Numbered from the stretch's first letter, positions 1 to 9,275 are shown. The stretch: DNA of 64,000 nucleotides from Arthrobacter sp. AL12 (GCF_029960645.1 NZ_JASBQY010000002.1:286659-350658), one strand, 5' to 3'. The notes: generated by a model not told the origin, from the sequence alone. Translations and numbers: made by a program.

Positions 1-71
1 CCTCCTACTACTGGCACTTCGTCGACGTCGTCTGGATCGGCCTCTTCCTGGTCATCTACGTGCTCAAGTAG
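1..71 (+). CDS. ctaE: cytochrome c oxidase subunit III, C-terminal end
   Basis: Only the last 22 codons are present, read from base 3 to the TAG at 69-71. They encode YYWHFVDVVWIGLFLVIYVLK, the conserved final transmembrane helix of subunit III of aa3-type cytochrome c oxidase, with the usual HFVDVVW motif. The gene lies directly upstream of qcrC, as in the actinobacterial ctaE-qcrCAB cluster, where bc1 and aa3 form an obligate supercomplex. The rest of the gene is outside the window. The call rests on this short signature and on the neighbours. Confidence 0.88.
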   Translation, partial: SYYWHFVDVVWIGLFLVIYVLK

Positions 72-157
72 CAATACCTGGCTCTTGTTCTACAAGAGGT
101 AGAATTTTAAGAAGTGGCTCCCGGAGCCAACGCAGGATCGAAAAAAGGAACCACCAC

Positions 158-943
158 GTGAAGGCACTCTCGCAGAAGCGACGTCACCCGCTAGCAGCAA
201 TTGCACTGCTGCTGATGGGCCTCCTGGTCACTGGTGGGCTGTACGCCGTAGCCACCACCGTCAACCAGGCCAAAGCCAGCACCAGCTTCAGCGCAAATGA
301 CGCAGAGGAAGGCGGCAAGCTCTTTGCCGCCAACTGCGCCACCTGCCACGGCATGGGCGCCAGCGGGTCCCAAGCCGGCCCCTCACTGGTTGGCGTCGGC
401 GCTGCCGCCGTTGACTTCCAGGTTGGCACCGGCCGTATGCCCATGCAGATGAACGGCCCGCAGGCCTACAAGAAGCCCGCGCAGTTCAACGAGGAGCAGA
501 CGCACCAGCTGTCCGCTTACGTTGCTTCGCTCGGCCCCGGCCCGTCCATCCCGGAGGCAAGTGTCCTCGACGGTCAGGGCGACGCCGCCAATGGCGGCGA
601 ACTGTTCCGCGTGAACTGTGCCATGTGCCACAACGCTGCGGCTGCCGGCGGCGCCCTGACCCGGGGCAAGTTCGCTCCGGCCCTGAGCGGTGTCTCCGAA
701 AAGCACATCTACGAAGCCATGGTCACCGGCCCGCAGAACATGCCGGTCTTCAGCGACGCCAACATCGGCCCCGAGGGCAAGCGCGACATCATTACCTTCC
801 TGAAGCAGATCGAAGCCAACGGTTCACCCGGCGGCGCCGATCTGGGTGCTTTGGGACCGGTGTCCGAAGGCCTGTTTGTCTGGATCGCCGGCCTGGGCGT
901 CATCATTGCCTTCACGATCTGGCTTACGTCCCGGACGTCCTAA
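158..943 (+). CDS. qcrC: cytochrome bc1 complex diheme cytochrome c subunit
   Basis: 261 aa. Actinobacterial cytochrome cc subunit that carries electrons from the Rieske centre of the bc1 complex to the aa3 oxidase without a soluble cytochrome c. Two CXXCH haem sites are visible (C60-C63-H64 and C154-C157-H158), one per cytochrome c fold. An N-terminal hydrophobic segment (about 13-33) acts as signal or anchor, and a C-terminal helix (about 236-256) is the membrane anchor. The start is GTG, with AAAAGGA eight bases upstream. It lies 86 bp after ctaE and is followed by qcrA and qcrB, so it is probably cotranscribed with them. Length and organisation are normal for the family. Confidence 0.96.
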   Translation: MKALSQKRRHPLAAIALLLMGLLVTGGLYAVATTVNQAKASTSFSANDAEEGGKLFAANCATCHGMGASGSQAGPSLVGVGAAAVDFQVGTGRMPMQMNGPQAYKKPAQFNEEQTHQLSAYVASLGPGPSIPEASVLDGQGDAANGGELFRVNCAMCHNAAAAGGALTRGKFAPALSGVSEKHIYEAMVTGPQNMPVFSDANIGPEGKRDIITFLKQIEANGSPGGADLGALGPVSEGLFVWIAGLGVIIAFTIWLTSRTS

Positions 944-1045
944 GCCCACCTGTTGCACCTGTAAGAGTTTTCTGCTGACCCGTCAGCAGTTTGAATTGAA
1001 AGCTAACTCGGCATTCGCCGAGACGAGAGAGGGATGAGGCGAATT

Positions 1046-2116
1046 ATGGGCAACCATAGTGACGGCAGTCCGAACCACTCGGGCACCGTAGCTACGGCTG
1101 GTCAGAATGAGGTGGAGAAGTTCCAGGATCCTGGACTTCCTCCGCATCGTTTGCGCCTGGCCGACACGGACCCGAAGGCCGCCAAGCGAGCAGAACGGCA
1201 GGTAGCCCTTCTGTTCGGGACCTCGGTCGTTGGCACCCTGATATTCCTGGTGGCGTACTTTGCCATCGATCTGGGGGACGGTACCGGGATCGCGACGGTC
1301 CGGCTGCAGAACATGCTGCTGGGCCTCGGCACCGCCTTTGCCATGCTTGGCATCGGCACCGGCATCGTGCACTGGGCCAAAGCCCTCATGCCGGACCATG
1401 AAGTCTCGGAAGAGCGCCATGCCATCCGCACCGAGGAAGACCGCCAGGCCGCTGTCCGGATCGTCGACGACATCGCCGAGGAAACCGGCATCAAGCGCCG
1501 TCCGCTGATCCGCAACACCCTCCTGGGCGCCGTGGCGCTGGCTCCCCTGCCGGCCCTGGCCATCTTCGGTGATCTGGGTCCGCGTCCTGACGACGCCCTG
1601 AAGCACACGATGTGGGCACCCCAGGATGGCAAGCTCAAGCGGCTTGCCCGCGATCCTGACGGCACCCCCATCAAGGCCGCCGACGTGACCATCGGTTCAG
1701 CTTTCCATGTCATTCCGGAAGGCCTGAACGAACTGCACGAACACAAGCTGGAAGAAAAGGCCAAGGCCGTTGTTCTGCTGATGCGCCTTAACCCGGAATC
1801 GCTCAATCCTTCCCCGGGACGCGAGGACTGGGCCTATAACGGGATAGTCGCCTACTCCAAGATCTGCACCCACGTTGGTTGCCCTGTTGCCCTGTACGAG
1901 CAGCAGACACACCACCTGCTCTGCCCGTGCCACCAGTCAACCTTCGACCTGACCCAGGAATGCAAGGTTATCTTTGGCCCGGCCAGCCGGCCCCTCCCCC
2001 AGCTGCCAATCGCGGTTGATTCCGAGGGCTACCTGGTCGCTACCAGCGACTTCAAAGAACCTGTAGGACCTAGCTATTGGGAGCGTGATGAGCATGAGCG
2101 CAGTATCAACGCCTAA
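1046..2116 (+). CDS. qcrA: ubiquinol-cytochrome c reductase Rieske iron-sulfur subunit
   Basis: 356 aa. Rieske [2Fe-2S] subunit of the bc1 complex, oxidising menaquinol and passing electrons to QcrC. The cluster signature is intact: CTHVGC (C274, H276, C279) and CPCHQS (C293, C295, H296). The N-terminal half has three membrane segments, typical of actinobacterial QcrA, rather than the single helix of proteobacterial Rieske proteins. I chose the ATG at 1046 because GAGG lies 6 nt upstream; the in-frame ATG at 1034 touches its own purine run (GAGAGGG), leaving no spacer. The 3' end overlaps qcrB by about 29 bp, implying translational coupling. Confidence 0.95.
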   Translation: MGNHSDGSPNHSGTVATAGQNEVEKFQDPGLPPHRLRLADTDPKAAKRAERQVALLFGTSVVGTLIFLVAYFAIDLGDGTGIATVRLQNMLLGLGTAFAMLGIGTGIVHWAKALMPDHEVSEERHAIRTEEDRQAAVRIVDDIAEETGIKRRPLIRNTLLGAVALAPLPALAIFGDLGPRPDDALKHTMWAPQDGKLKRLARDPDGTPIKAADVTIGSAFHVIPEGLNELHEHKLEEKAKAVVLLMRLNPESLNPSPGREDWAYNGIVAYSKICTHVGCPVALYEQQTHHLLCPCHQSTFDLTQECKVIFGPASRPLPQLPIAVDSEGYLVATSDFKEPVGPSYWERDEHERSINA

Positions 2117-3770
2117 TGCCCCCGCCTTCGTCGCCAAGACCAAGGGCGGCCGCATTACCAACTTCGTTGACGAGCGCGTCGGCGGGTCAGGGATGCTCCG
2201 CGAGTTCGGCCGCAAGGTCTTCCCGGACCACTGGTCCTTCATGTTCGGCGAGGTGGCGCTGTACTCCTTCGTCATTCTGCTGCTCTCGGGCACCTTCCTG
2301 ACGTTTTTCTTCGATCCCTCGATGGCGGAGACGCGTTACCAGGGCTCCTACATGCCGCTGAAGAACGTGGAAATGTCGGTGGCCTACAGCTCCTCACTGG
2401 ATATCTCCTTCGATGTCCGCGGCGGTCTGTTCATGCGCCAGGTCCACCACTGGTCCGCGCTGCTGTTTGTCGCCTCGGTCTCCGTGCACATGCTCCGCGT
2501 CTTCTTCACCGGCGCGTTCCGCAAGCCCCGTGAAATGAACTGGGTGGTGGGCAGCGTGCTGCTCATCCTCTCGATGGCTGCCGGCTTCACCGGCTACTCC
2601 CTCCCCGATGATCTGCTCTCCGGCAACGGCCTGCGCATCATCGACGGCGTGATCAAGTCCATTCCGGTGATCGGAACGTACATCTCGTTCTTCCTCTTCG
2701 GCGGGGAATTCCCCGGCACGATGGTTATCGGCCGCCTGTACATGCTGCACATCCTCCTGGTTCCCGCGCTCATCCTCCTGATGATCGTGATGCACCTCTT
2801 TATGGTGGTCGTGCACAAGCACACCCAGTACCCCGGCCCGGGACGCAACGACGGCAACGTCGTCGGTTACCCGCTTGGCCCGGTTTACGCGGCCAAGGCC
2901 GGCGGCTTCTTCTTCATCGTGTTCGGTGTCGTCGCCCTCATGGCAGGGTTCTTCACCATCAACCCGATCTGGAACTACGGCCCCTACGACCCCTCCCCGG
3001 TCTCCGCTGGTACCCAGCCTGACTGGTACATCGGGTTCGTGGACGGTGCACTCCGACTGATGCCGGGCACCATCGGTAACTGGAGCGTTGAACAGGTCTG
3101 GTTCGGCCAGGTCTTCAGCTTCAACGTCCTGGTCCCGGCCCTGGTGCCGGCGGGAATCCTGTTCACCGTGATGTTCATGTACCCGTGGATCGAACGGTGG
3201 ATCACCAAGGACGACCGCGAGCACCACGTCCTGGACCGTCCGCGCAACGCCCCGACGCGCACCGCCATCGGTATGGCCGGCTTCGTCTGGTACTGCGTCA
3301 TGTGGGCAGCCGCCGGCTCGGACCTCATCGCCACGCATTTCCACGTGTCGCTGAACGATGTGACGTACTGGCTGCGGACCCTGTTCTTCATCGGCCCGAT
3401 CATCGCCTTCGTTGTCACGAAGCGCATTGCCCTGGCCCTGCAGCGCAAGGACCGGGAGATCGCCCTGCACGGCCGCGAAACCGGCCGTATCGTGCGCCTG
3501 CCCCACGGCGAGTTCATCGAGGTCCACGCCCCGCTGGACGAGTACAAGCGCTACAAGCTCGTCGGCTTCGAGTCGCCGTCTCCGCTTCCCGCGGAGCCGA
3601 ACGCCAACGGCGTCGTTGACAAGAAAGAGAAGCGCCGCGCGAAGCTGTCGCAGTGGTTCTTCGAGGACCGGGTTGCCCCGGCCACGCCTGCTGAGCTTGA
3701 GGCGGCCCATGGCCACGGCGCCCACGAGGCGATCGAGTCAGGCGAGACCCAGAAGACGCTCAGCCGCTAA
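2088..3770 (+). CDS. qcrB: cytochrome bc1 complex cytochrome b subunit
   Basis: About 560 aa. Membrane cytochrome b of the bc1 complex, binding two b haems and the quinol sites; in mycobacteria this subunit is the target of Q203-type inhibitors. Paired histidines are visible in the N-terminal helices (VHHWSALLF, SVHMLRVFF) and again in helix D (YMLHILL, VMHLFMVVVHKH). About eight membrane segments are followed by a charged cytoplasmic C-terminal tail, typical of Actinobacteria. Three starts are possible (GTG 2085, ATG 2088, ATG 2094). GGGAG at 2079-2083 fits 2088 or 2094. The gene overlaps the end of qcrA and is followed by a strong terminator. Confidence 0.95.
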   Translation: MSMSAVSTPNAPAFVAKTKGGRITNFVDERVGGSGMLREFGRKVFPDHWSFMFGEVALYSFVILLLSGTFLTFFFDPSMAETRYQGSYMPLKNVEMSVAYSSSLDISFDVRGGLFMRQVHHWSALLFVASVSVHMLRVFFTGAFRKPREMNWVVGSVLLILSMAAGFTGYSLPDDLLSGNGLRIIDGVIKSIPVIGTYISFFLFGGEFPGTMVIGRLYMLHILLVPALILLMIVMHLFMVVVHKHTQYPGPGRNDGNVVGYPLGPVYAAKAGGFFFIVFGVVALMAGFFTINPIWNYGPYDPSPVSAGTQPDWYIGFVDGALRLMPGTIGNWSVEQVWFGQVFSFNVLVPALVPAGILFTVMFMYPWIERWITKDDREHHVLDRPRNAPTRTAIGMAGFVWYCVMWAAAGSDLIATHFHVSLNDVTYWLRTLFFIGPIIAFVVTKRIALALQRKDREIALHGRETGRIVRLPHGEFIEVHAPLDEYKRYKLVGFESPSPLPAEPNANGVVDKKEKRRAKLSQWFFEDRVAPATPAELEAAHGHGAHEAIESGETQKTLSR

Positions 3771-3790
3771 ACAGCTGCAGTGAACACCAG

Positions 3791-3820
3791 AAAGGCCCGG
3801 TCCACCAGGACCGGGCCTTT
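3791..3820. terminator. intrinsic terminator after qcrB
   Basis: Perfect 13-bp stem AAAGGCCCGGTCC / GGACCGGGCCTTT with an ACCA loop, 20 bp after the qcrB stop. The A- and T-rich stem ends let it work in both directions, closing qcrCAB on the plus strand and possibly the converging regulator gene on the minus strand. Confidence 0.9.
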
Positions 3821-3855
3821 CTGCGTGTTCTGCGTGTTCCGCATATCCGGCAAAC

Positions 3856-3916
3856 AACGCGGGGTCAGTTGGCGACCATCCCGAAGGGTCCTATGGGCGC
3901 GAGGTGACCCCGTGTT
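3856..3916. repeat. long inverted repeat at the 3' end of the dasR-like gene
   Basis: AACGCGGGGTCA (3856-3867) and TGACCCCGTGTT (3905-3916) are inverted repeats with one mismatch, separated by 37 bases that hold a smaller hairpin around CCCGAAGGG. It ends 5 bp from the regulator stop codon. It may be a branched terminator or a stabilising 3' structure for the minus-strand transcript; there is no clear T tract. Confidence 0.5.
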
Positions 3917-3920
3917 GCTG

Positions 3921-4712
3921 TCATGGGCGGTAGCCGGAGGCGTAATTGCGGGTCGGGCGGACGCCGGGACGCTGCAGCGGCACCCACAGCTTGTAGCGGT
4001 CGGCCCGGTAGTACGACACCGAGTAGTCCACCATGGCCCGGGCCACGAAGGCGTGGCGCTGGATTTTCAGCAGCGGCGAACCGACCTCGACGTTGAGCAG
4101 GCGGGCCGTGGAGGGCGAGGCGGCCGTGGCCTCGATCATGTCCTCGCCCCACTCCATCACCAGCCCGAAGCGTTCGCTCAGGACGTTGTAGAGCGAGGTG
4201 GGCGGTTCGCCGTCGAGCAGTCCCGGCACGCGGTGGGCCGGGATGAAGTTCTCGTCCACGCTCATGGGTTCGTTGTCTGCCAGCAGCAGGCGGCGGAACC
4301 GCACCAGGGGGGTCCCCTCCTCGAGCTGGAGTTCCCGGGCCAGGAATGCACTGGCGCCGATCTGCTCGAAGCTGAGGACCTTGGCCGCCGGGACCATGCC
4401 GCGTCGCTGCATCTCCTCGCTGTACGAGGTCAGCTTGACCTGCAGATCCAGCTTCGGTTTCCGGACAAATGTGCCCAGGCCCACCACCCGCTCGATGACT
4501 TCCTCACCAACGAGGGCATCGATGGCTTGGCGCACCGTCATCCGGGCCAGGCCAAAGCGCCCGGCGAGGTCCCGCTCGGAGGGCAGCGCCGACCCGGGCG
4601 GGCAGGCGCTGACAATGTGGGACCTGAGGATTTCCCGCAACTGGACGTAGATGGGCGTACCGTTGTTCCGGTCGATCTCGCCGACCATGCGTGCCGCGTC
4701 AGAGGGCGCCAC
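3921..4712 (-). CDS. dasR: GntR/HutC-family transcriptional regulator, DasR-like
   Basis: 263 aa. Winged-helix GntR domain (about 15-85, with PIYVQLREILRSHI, PSERDLAGRFGLARMTVRQAID and a GTFV wing end) followed by a UTRA effector domain (about 95-245). In Streptomyces, DasR represses N-acetylglucosamine uptake and PTS genes and binds dre sites; GlcN-6-P releases it. Here the gene is divergent from an HPr gene, with a near-ideal dre core between them, so control of PTS and aminosugar functions is likely. The start is GTG at 4712, with GGAAGG seven bases upstream; ATG at 4688 is a weaker alternative. The family call is firm; orthology to DasR is inferred from the operator and context. Confidence 0.8.
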   Translation of the reverse strand: MAPSDAARMVGEIDRNNGTPIYVQLREILRSHIVSACPPGSALPSERDLAGRFGLARMTVRQAIDALVGEEVIERVVGLGTFVRKPKLDLQVKLTSYSEEMQRRGMVPAAKVLSFEQIGASAFLARELQLEEGTPLVRFRRLLLADNEPMSVDENFIPAHRVPGLLDGEPPTSLYNVLSERFGLVMEWGEDMIEATAASPSTARLLNVEVGSPLLKIQRHAFVARAMVDYSVSYYRADRYKLWVPLQRPGVRPTRNYASGYRP

Positions 4713-4762
4713 TGCGCAGCCTTCCGGAATGAGTCATACCTCAAGGTTAAACCACCCCCTGC

Positions 4763-4778
4763 GCAGGTCTAGACCACC
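4763..4778. promoter_or_regulatory. dre-like operator for the DasR-type repressor
   Basis: GCAGGTCTAGACCACC contains the perfect palindrome GGTCTAGACC (4766-4775), the core of the Streptomyces dre consensus ACTGGTCTAGACCAGT. It lies between the divergent GntR regulator and ptsH, so it could control both. Binding is inferred. Confidence 0.75.
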
Positions 4779-4880
4779 GGGTAGTGCCGGTTCGCCCGGG
4801 AACGCGGCCCCGGCTAGGCTTAAATGCACCGGTTCCCCGCCGGCACCACGATCGCCACTGTCTGAGAAAAGGGAGTCCCG

Positions 4881-5174
4881 TTGCTAGTACGGAGCGCAGT
4901 CGTTCAGGCGGACGTCGGACTGCATGCAAGGCCTGCGGCGCTTTTTGTCCGGGCTGTCCATGAAACCGGGCTGCCCGTCACCATCAGCAAGGACGGCCGG
5001 CAGGGTGTCGACGCCCGCTCCCTGCTCGAAGTCATGACCGAGGACTTCCACTGCGGCTGTGTGGTGGAGTTGGCTGTCAACCCCGACACTGTCCCGGAAC
5101 GCTTCAGCCCTGTCGACGTCGATGCGGCCCTGGATGGCCTGCGTGCGCTGCTGGAGTCCGCCCGGCACGGATAG
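4881..5174 (+). CDS. ptsH: phosphocarrier protein HPr
   Basis: 97 aa. General PTS phosphocarrier that takes phosphate from enzyme I on a histidine and passes it to sugar-specific EIIA domains in the cytoplasm. The signature GLHARPAALFV places the phosphorylated histidine at residue 15; GVDARSLLEVM places the regulatory serine region near residue 47. The start is TTG, with GGGAG five bases upstream. No enzyme I or permease gene is adjacent. The dre-like site about 100 bp upstream suggests repression by the divergent GntR regulator. The C-terminus is slightly longer than classic 85-90 aa HPr proteins. Confidence 0.9.
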   Translation: MLVRSAVVQADVGLHARPAALFVRAVHETGLPVTISKDGRQGVDARSLLEVMTEDFHCGCVVELAVNPDTVPERFSPVDVDAALDGLRALLESARHG

Positions 5175-5616
5175 GCGCCGCAAGGGGCCTCCTGGGGCCC
5201 TGAGGCTCCCCCGGCGGCGTCCGCTCTGCCCCTGCGGCCAGTGGCCGGCCCCGGCTTCCCAACCGATAATTCCGCCGGTACGAGCTGAGGCCGACGAGCC
5301 GCGACGATTCCCGGTGACGCTAACAGGATCATGCGTCCCTTCCATGCCCACGCGAAGTAATGCCGCGAGGGCCTCCACGCCACCACGAGCAACACCATCA
5401 GCGCCGCCACAAGGGCGCTGAGCGCCACTGCGGGCATCGTCAGCGGGAGCGCACCGGCCCACCGGTCTCTCGTGCCTACGCCAGGGCAGGGCAAGGCAGG
5501 GGCCAGCGCGGCCGCCAGCCAACGCCAGTCAGGCTTTGACAACGCGGCGTCCGAGGGCGAGGCAGCACCGCGCGGGACCCGACGACGGCGGGACCCCAAA
5601 CGACGGAGGCCCCAAA
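5175..5616. other. gene-poor gap between ptsH and ctaF with a repeated terminator arm
   Basis: I see no convincing gene here. The minus strand has an open frame with one hydrophobic stretch (PAVALSALVAALMVLLVVAW) but no ribosome site or recognisable family, and the frame runs on into ptsH in antisense. At the right end the left arm of the following terminator is repeated in degenerate form: CGACGGCGGGACCCC, CGACGGAGGCCCC, CGACGGCGGGCCCC, at about 5584, 5601 and 5617 and separated by AAA. Confidence 0.5.
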
Positions 5617-5654
5617 CGACGGCGGGCCCCGCCAAATGGTGGGGCCCGCCGTCG
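5617..5654. terminator. bidirectional terminator between ptsH and ctaF
   Basis: A 14-bp perfect GC stem, CGACGGCGGGCCCC / GGGGCCCGCCGTCG, with a 10-base loop lies between the converging ptsH and ctaF genes. Confidence 0.85.
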
Positions 5655-5680
5655 TTGATCAGTATGTGTCCTCGCGGACC

Positions 5681-6082
5681 TTAGTGTGCGTGGTCTCCGC
5701 GGCTGTATTCGTAGACCCAGCCGACCAGACCGACCAGTGCAAGTCCGGCCGCGATGTAGACGATCCAGAATCCCATCGCCAGGCCAAGGAATCCACCGGC
5801 GGAGGCCAGGCCAAGCACCAGCGGCCACCAGCTCCAGGGGCTGAAGTGACCCTGTTCACCGGCGCCCTCGTGAATCTCCGCATCGCTGCGGTCCTCGGGA
5901 CGCATCCCGACGCGCTTGGCGGTGAAGGCCAGGTACGCGCCGACCATCAGCGAAAGTCCGCCGAGCAGGAGAACACCGAGGATGCCGACCCACTCTGTCC
6001 ATCCGGTCAGGAATCCGTAGACGATCGAGACCGGGACGAAGAAGAAGACTCCGAATCCGAAGAGTCTTGATTCGATTTTCAC
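5681..6082 (-). CDS. ctaF: cytochrome c oxidase subunit 4, actinobacterial type
   Basis: 133 aa. Small integral subunit (CtaF family) of the actinobacterial aa3 oxidase. Four hydrophobic segments can be seen: about 7-27 and 32-53, then, after the charged loop [19 protein letters not shown], two more around 85-120. The motif [12 protein letters not shown] matches the family. The ATG overlaps the ctaD stop as ATGA, so it is translationally coupled as the last gene of ctaC-ctaD-ctaF. Length is typical. Confidence 0.93.
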   Translation of the reverse strand: MKIESRLFGFGVFFFVPVSIVYGFLTGWTEWVGILGVLLLGGLSLMVGAYLAFTAKRVGMRPEDRSDAEIHEGAGEQGHFSPWSWWPLVLGLASAGGFLGLAMGFWIVYIAAGLALVGLVGWVYEYSRGDHAH

Positions 6083-7803
6083 TGGGCTTGATCCTTCTGG
6101 TCGGCGTTACCGAGCGCTGCTGCTGCCGGGGCAGGCGATTCGACGGTGTATGACTGGGAGAGCTCGGGGTGGTGAAGGTCCAGGGCGGGACGCTCCGAAC
6201 GGATCCGCGGCAGCGACGTGAAGTTGTGGCGCGGCGGCGGGCATGAGGTCGCCCACTCGAGCGAGGCGCCGAAGCCCCACGGGTCATCCACTTCGACCCG
6301 CTCGTTGCTGCGCCAGGTGATGTAGACGTTCCAGAAGAACGGGATCAGCGAGGCACCCAGCAGGAAGGAGGCGTAGGTGGAGAACTGGTTCATCCAGGTG
6401 AAGTTGTCCTGCGGCATGTAGTCCGCGTAGCGGCGGGGCATACCCTCGACGCCCAGCCAGTGCTGGATCAGGAAGGTGCCGTGGAAACCGAGGAACAGCA
6501 TCCAGAAGTGGATCTTGCCAAGGCGCTCATTGAGCATCTTGCCGGTCCATTTCGGCCACCAGAAGTAGAAGCCGGCGAACATTGCGAAGACAACTGTACC
6601 GAAGACGACGTAGTGGAAGTGGGCCACCACGAAGTAGGAGTCGGAGACGTGGAAGTCAAGCGGCGGGGAGGCCAGAATGATGCCGGTCAGTCCGCCGAAG
6701 AGGAACGTCGCCAGGAAGCCGATGCTCCACAGCATGGGGGTTTCGAAGGTGATCGATCCCCGCCACATGGTGCCGATCCAGTTGAAGAACTTCACACCGG
6801 TTGGCACTGCGATCAGCATCGTCATGAAGGAGAAGAACGGCAGCAGGACCGAGCCGGTGACGTACATGTGGTGCGCCCACACGGTCACGGACAGCGCGGC
6901 GATCGAGATGGTCGCGTAGACCAGGCCCTTGTAGCCGAAGATCGGTTTGCGGCTGAAGACCGGGAAGATCTCCGAGACAATGCCGAAGAACGGAAGGGCG
7001 ATGATGTAGACCTCCGGGTGTCCGAAGAACCAGAACAGGTGCTGCCAGAGCACCGCGCCGCCGTTCTCCGGGTCGAAGATATGGGCGCCGAAACGGCGGT
7101 CCGCGCCAAGGGCGAAGAGGGCTGCGGCCAGCGGCGGGAACGCCATCAGGACCAGGATCGACGTGACGAGGATGTTCCAGGTGAAGATCGGCATCCGCCA
7201 CATCGTCATGCCCGGGGCGCGCATGCAGATGATCGTGGTGATGAAGTTGACCGCGCCGAGGATGGTGCCGAAGCCGGTCAGTGCGAGGCCGAAGACCCAC
7301 AGGTCACCGCCCACGCCCGGGCTGAACGTCGTGTTGGACAGCGGCGCGTACGCGAACCAGCCAAACGACGCCGCACCCTGCGGGGTGATGAAGCCGGACA
7401 CGGCGATGGTGGAACCGAAGAGGAAGAACCAGAAGGCCAGGGCGTTCAGCCGCGGGAAGGCGACGTCGGGGGCGCCGATCTGCAGCGGCATCATGACGTT
7501 GGCGAAGCCGGCAAACAGCGGCGTCGCGAACATCAGGAGCATTACGGTGCCGTGCATGGTGAACAGCTGGTTGTACTGCTCTTTGGTCTGCAGGATCTGC
7601 ATGCCTGGCTCGAACAGTTCGGCGCGGATCAGCAGCGCCATGACTCCGCCGAAGCAGAAGAACACGAACGAGGCGATCAGGTACATGTACCCGATGGTCT
7701 TGTGGTCGGTCGTGGTGATCCAGTTGACGACGATGCGTCCCTTGGACTTCGGTACTACGGGAGCCTCAAGGATCCCGGTGGGCTGTGAATAGGTAGTTGC
7801 CAC
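6079..7803 (-). CDS. ctaD: cytochrome c oxidase subunit I
   Basis: 574 aa. Catalytic subunit of the aa3 terminal oxidase, with 12 membrane helices binding haem a, haem a3 and CuB. Diagnostic motifs are present: [17 protein letters not shown] (CuB histidine and cross-linked tyrosine), [10 protein letters not shown] (further CuB histidines) and [11 protein letters not shown] (axial haem histidines). The start is GTG with AGGGGAG upstream. It sits 10 bp after ctaC and overlaps ctaF by 4 bp. The soluble C-terminal tail is Pro/Ala-rich. Confidence 0.96.
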   Translation of the reverse strand: MATTYSQPTGILEAPVVPKSKGRIVVNWITTTDHKTIGYMYLIASFVFFCFGGVMALLIRAELFEPGMQILQTKEQYNQLFTMHGTVMLLMFATPLFAGFANVMMPLQIGAPDVAFPRLNALAFWFFLFGSTIAVSGFITPQGAASFGWFAYAPLSNTTFSPGVGGDLWVFGLALTGFGTILGAVNFITTIICMRAPGMTMWRMPIFTWNILVTSILVLMAFPPLAAALFALGADRRFGAHIFDPENGGAVLWQHLFWFFGHPEVYIIALPFFGIVSEIFPVFSRKPIFGYKGLVYATISIAALSVTVWAHHMYVTGSVLLPFFSFMTMLIAVPTGVKFFNWIGTMWRGSITFETPMLWSIGFLATFLFGGLTGIILASPPLDFHVSDSYFVVAHFHYVVFGTVVFAMFAGFYFWWPKWTGKMLNERLGKIHFWMLFLGFHGTFLIQHWLGVEGMPRRYADYMPQDNFTWMNQFSTYASFLLGASLIPFFWNVYITWRSNERVEVDDPWGFGASLEWATSCPPPRHNFTSLPRIRSERPALDLHHPELSQSYTVESPAPAAAALGNADQKDQAQ

Positions 7804-7813
7804 GTCGCTCCCC

Positions 7814-8686
7814 TTACTTGGTTTCGGTCGGGGCCGGGTTGCGGTCGTACTCTTCGCCGAGGAGGCCCGTGTTGCCGTCCTGGCGCAGCTTTTCCAGGTG
7901 CGCCTGGAACTCGGCGTCGGAAACGACCTTCACGCGGAACAACATTTCGGAGTGGTATTCGCCACAGAGTTCGGCGCACTTGCCGTCGTAGGTTCCCTCC
8001 TTGGTGGGGGTGAACCTGATGTAGTTGGTCTTTCCGGGGATCATGTCGCGCTTCTGCAGGAAGGCGGGGACCCAGAAGGAGTGGATGACGTCGCGGGCGT
8101 TCAGCTCGAGGTCAACCGATTTGTCGACCGGGAGGTACAGGGTGGGCAGCTTTTCCTTGTCCACATTCTCGCCGGTGAGGTGCGCCTGGACGCCGGCTTC
8201 GTGGACATCCTCGCGGACGACGTCGCCCTTTTTGTAGTTGAAGTCCCAGGCCCATTGCTTGCCGCGGACGTCGACGACGACGTCGGCCGGCTCGGCGCGG
8301 TTGTCGATCGCCTGCTGGTCGCGGTCGGTGAAGTAGAAGAACACCAGGACCATGAACAGCGGGATCGTGAGGTAGAAGACCTCCAGGGGCAGGTTGAAGC
8401 TGTTTTGCCGCGGGAACCCGACGGTGCCCTTGCGGCGCCGGTAGGCGACGATGCACCAGATCATCAGGCCCCAGGTGATGACGCCCACGATCAGGGCGGC
8501 AATCCATGAGTTGACCCAGAGGTCCATGATGCGGTCAGTGTGGTTGGTGGTGCCACGTTCAGTGGGCAGCCACCCTTTCTGTACCTCTGGTGAACATCCA
8601 GTCAAAGCCAACGCGCCGGCGAGTGCCAAGCCAGTGATCGTAGTGATCTGTTTGCGTCGGCTGCCGGTTCGGTTCTGCGAACTCAC
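7814..8686 (-). CDS. ctaC: cytochrome c oxidase subunit II, lipoprotein
   Basis: 290 aa. Carries the CuA centre that receives electrons from QcrC. The signal peptide ends in a lipobox, LALTGC with Cys31 as the lipidated residue, as in actinobacterial CtaC. Two membrane helices (about 58-82 and 101-119) are followed by the cupredoxin domain. The CuA ligands are visible: H202 in DVIHSFWVP and C237, C241, H245 and M248 in [12 protein letters not shown]. The start is GTG with AGGAAGGG six bases upstream. It is the first gene of the minus-strand oxidase operon; the 170-bp gap before erpA must hold its promoter. Confidence 0.95.
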   Translation of the reverse strand: MSSQNRTGSRRKQITTITGLALAGALALTGCSPEVQKGWLPTERGTTNHTDRIMDLWVNSWIAALIVGVITWGLMIWCIVAYRRRKGTVGFPRQNSFNLPLEVFYLTIPLFMVLVFFYFTDRDQQAIDNRAEPADVVVDVRGKQWAWDFNYKKGDVVREDVHEAGVQAHLTGENVDKEKLPTLYLPVDKSVDLELNARDVIHSFWVPAFLQKRDMIPGKTNYIRFTPTKEGTYDGKCAELCGEYHSEMLFRVKVVSDAEFQAHLEKLRQDGNTGLLGEEYDRNPAPTETK

Positions 8687-8859
8687 AGACGGCCCTTCCT
8701 ACTTGTTGCTGTCGCCCGGGCCGCAAAATGGCGGTCAGGGCACACGAAAAGTTTTACTACTCGATGTAGAGCTTACCGCTCCCCGCGAGTTTTCGCCCAC
8801 ATGTCCGCGCCGTGCGTCGGGACCTTTTTACCGGGTCCGCTCGTTGTGAATCCTGCGGC

Positions 8860-8890
8860 ACTAGGGCCGGGCAGATTGCCCGGCCCTAGT
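8860..8890 (-). terminator. terminator overlapping the erpA stop
   Basis: ACTAGGGCCGGGCA / TGCCCGGCCCTAGT form a near-perfect stem with a short GATT-type loop. The arm includes the erpA TAG stop, separating erpA from the ctaC promoter region. Confidence 0.8.
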
Positions 8891-9275
8891 GGAAGGAGTC
8901 ACCGCAGGCGCAGGAGCCGCCGGCGTTGGGATTGTCGATGGTGAAGCCCTGCTTGGAGATGGTGTCCTCGAAGTCGATGCTGGCACCACTGAGGTAAGGG
9001 ACGCTCATCTTGTCGACGACTACTTCGACGCCGTCATAGTCGCGCACGGCGTCCCCGTCGAGGAGCCGTTCGTCGAAGTAGAGCTGGTAAATCAGGCCAG
9101 AGCAACCGCCGGGCTGCACGGCCACGCGAAGGCGCAGATCGGTGCGGCCTTCCTGCTCAAGCAGGCTGCGGACCTTGCCGGCCGCGACGTCGGTCAGTTT
9201 GACCTCGTGCGTTGCCAGTTCCCCGCCCGCCGTGGCGGTGGTGTCGGCGCTGTTTTCATTGGTTGTAGTGCTCAT
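8886..9275 (-). CDS. erpA: A-type iron-sulfur cluster insertion protein
   Basis: 129 aa. HesB/IscA-family carrier that delivers Fe-S clusters to apoproteins. The three family cysteines are present: C58 in GGCSG, and C122 and C124 in the terminal motif SCACGDSFH. The N-terminal 20 residues form a Ser/Thr/Ala-rich extension common in actinobacterial members. GAAGG lies six bases upstream of the ATG. It is a single gene ending in a terminator; its position beside the oxidase genes is usual in Actinobacteria and fits a role in maturing respiratory Fe-S proteins. Confidence 0.92.
   Translation of the reverse strand: MSTTTNENSADTTATAGGELATHEVKLTDVAAGKVRSLLEQEGRTDLRLRVAVQPGGCSGLIYQLYFDERLLDGDAVRDYDGVEVVVDKMSVPYLSGASIDFEDTISKQGFTIDNPNAGGSCACGDSFH

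Noticed and set aside
4904..5635. Minus-strand frame with one membrane-like segment in the ptsH-ctaF gap
   Set aside because: No ribosome site, no family, and it runs antisense into ptsH.
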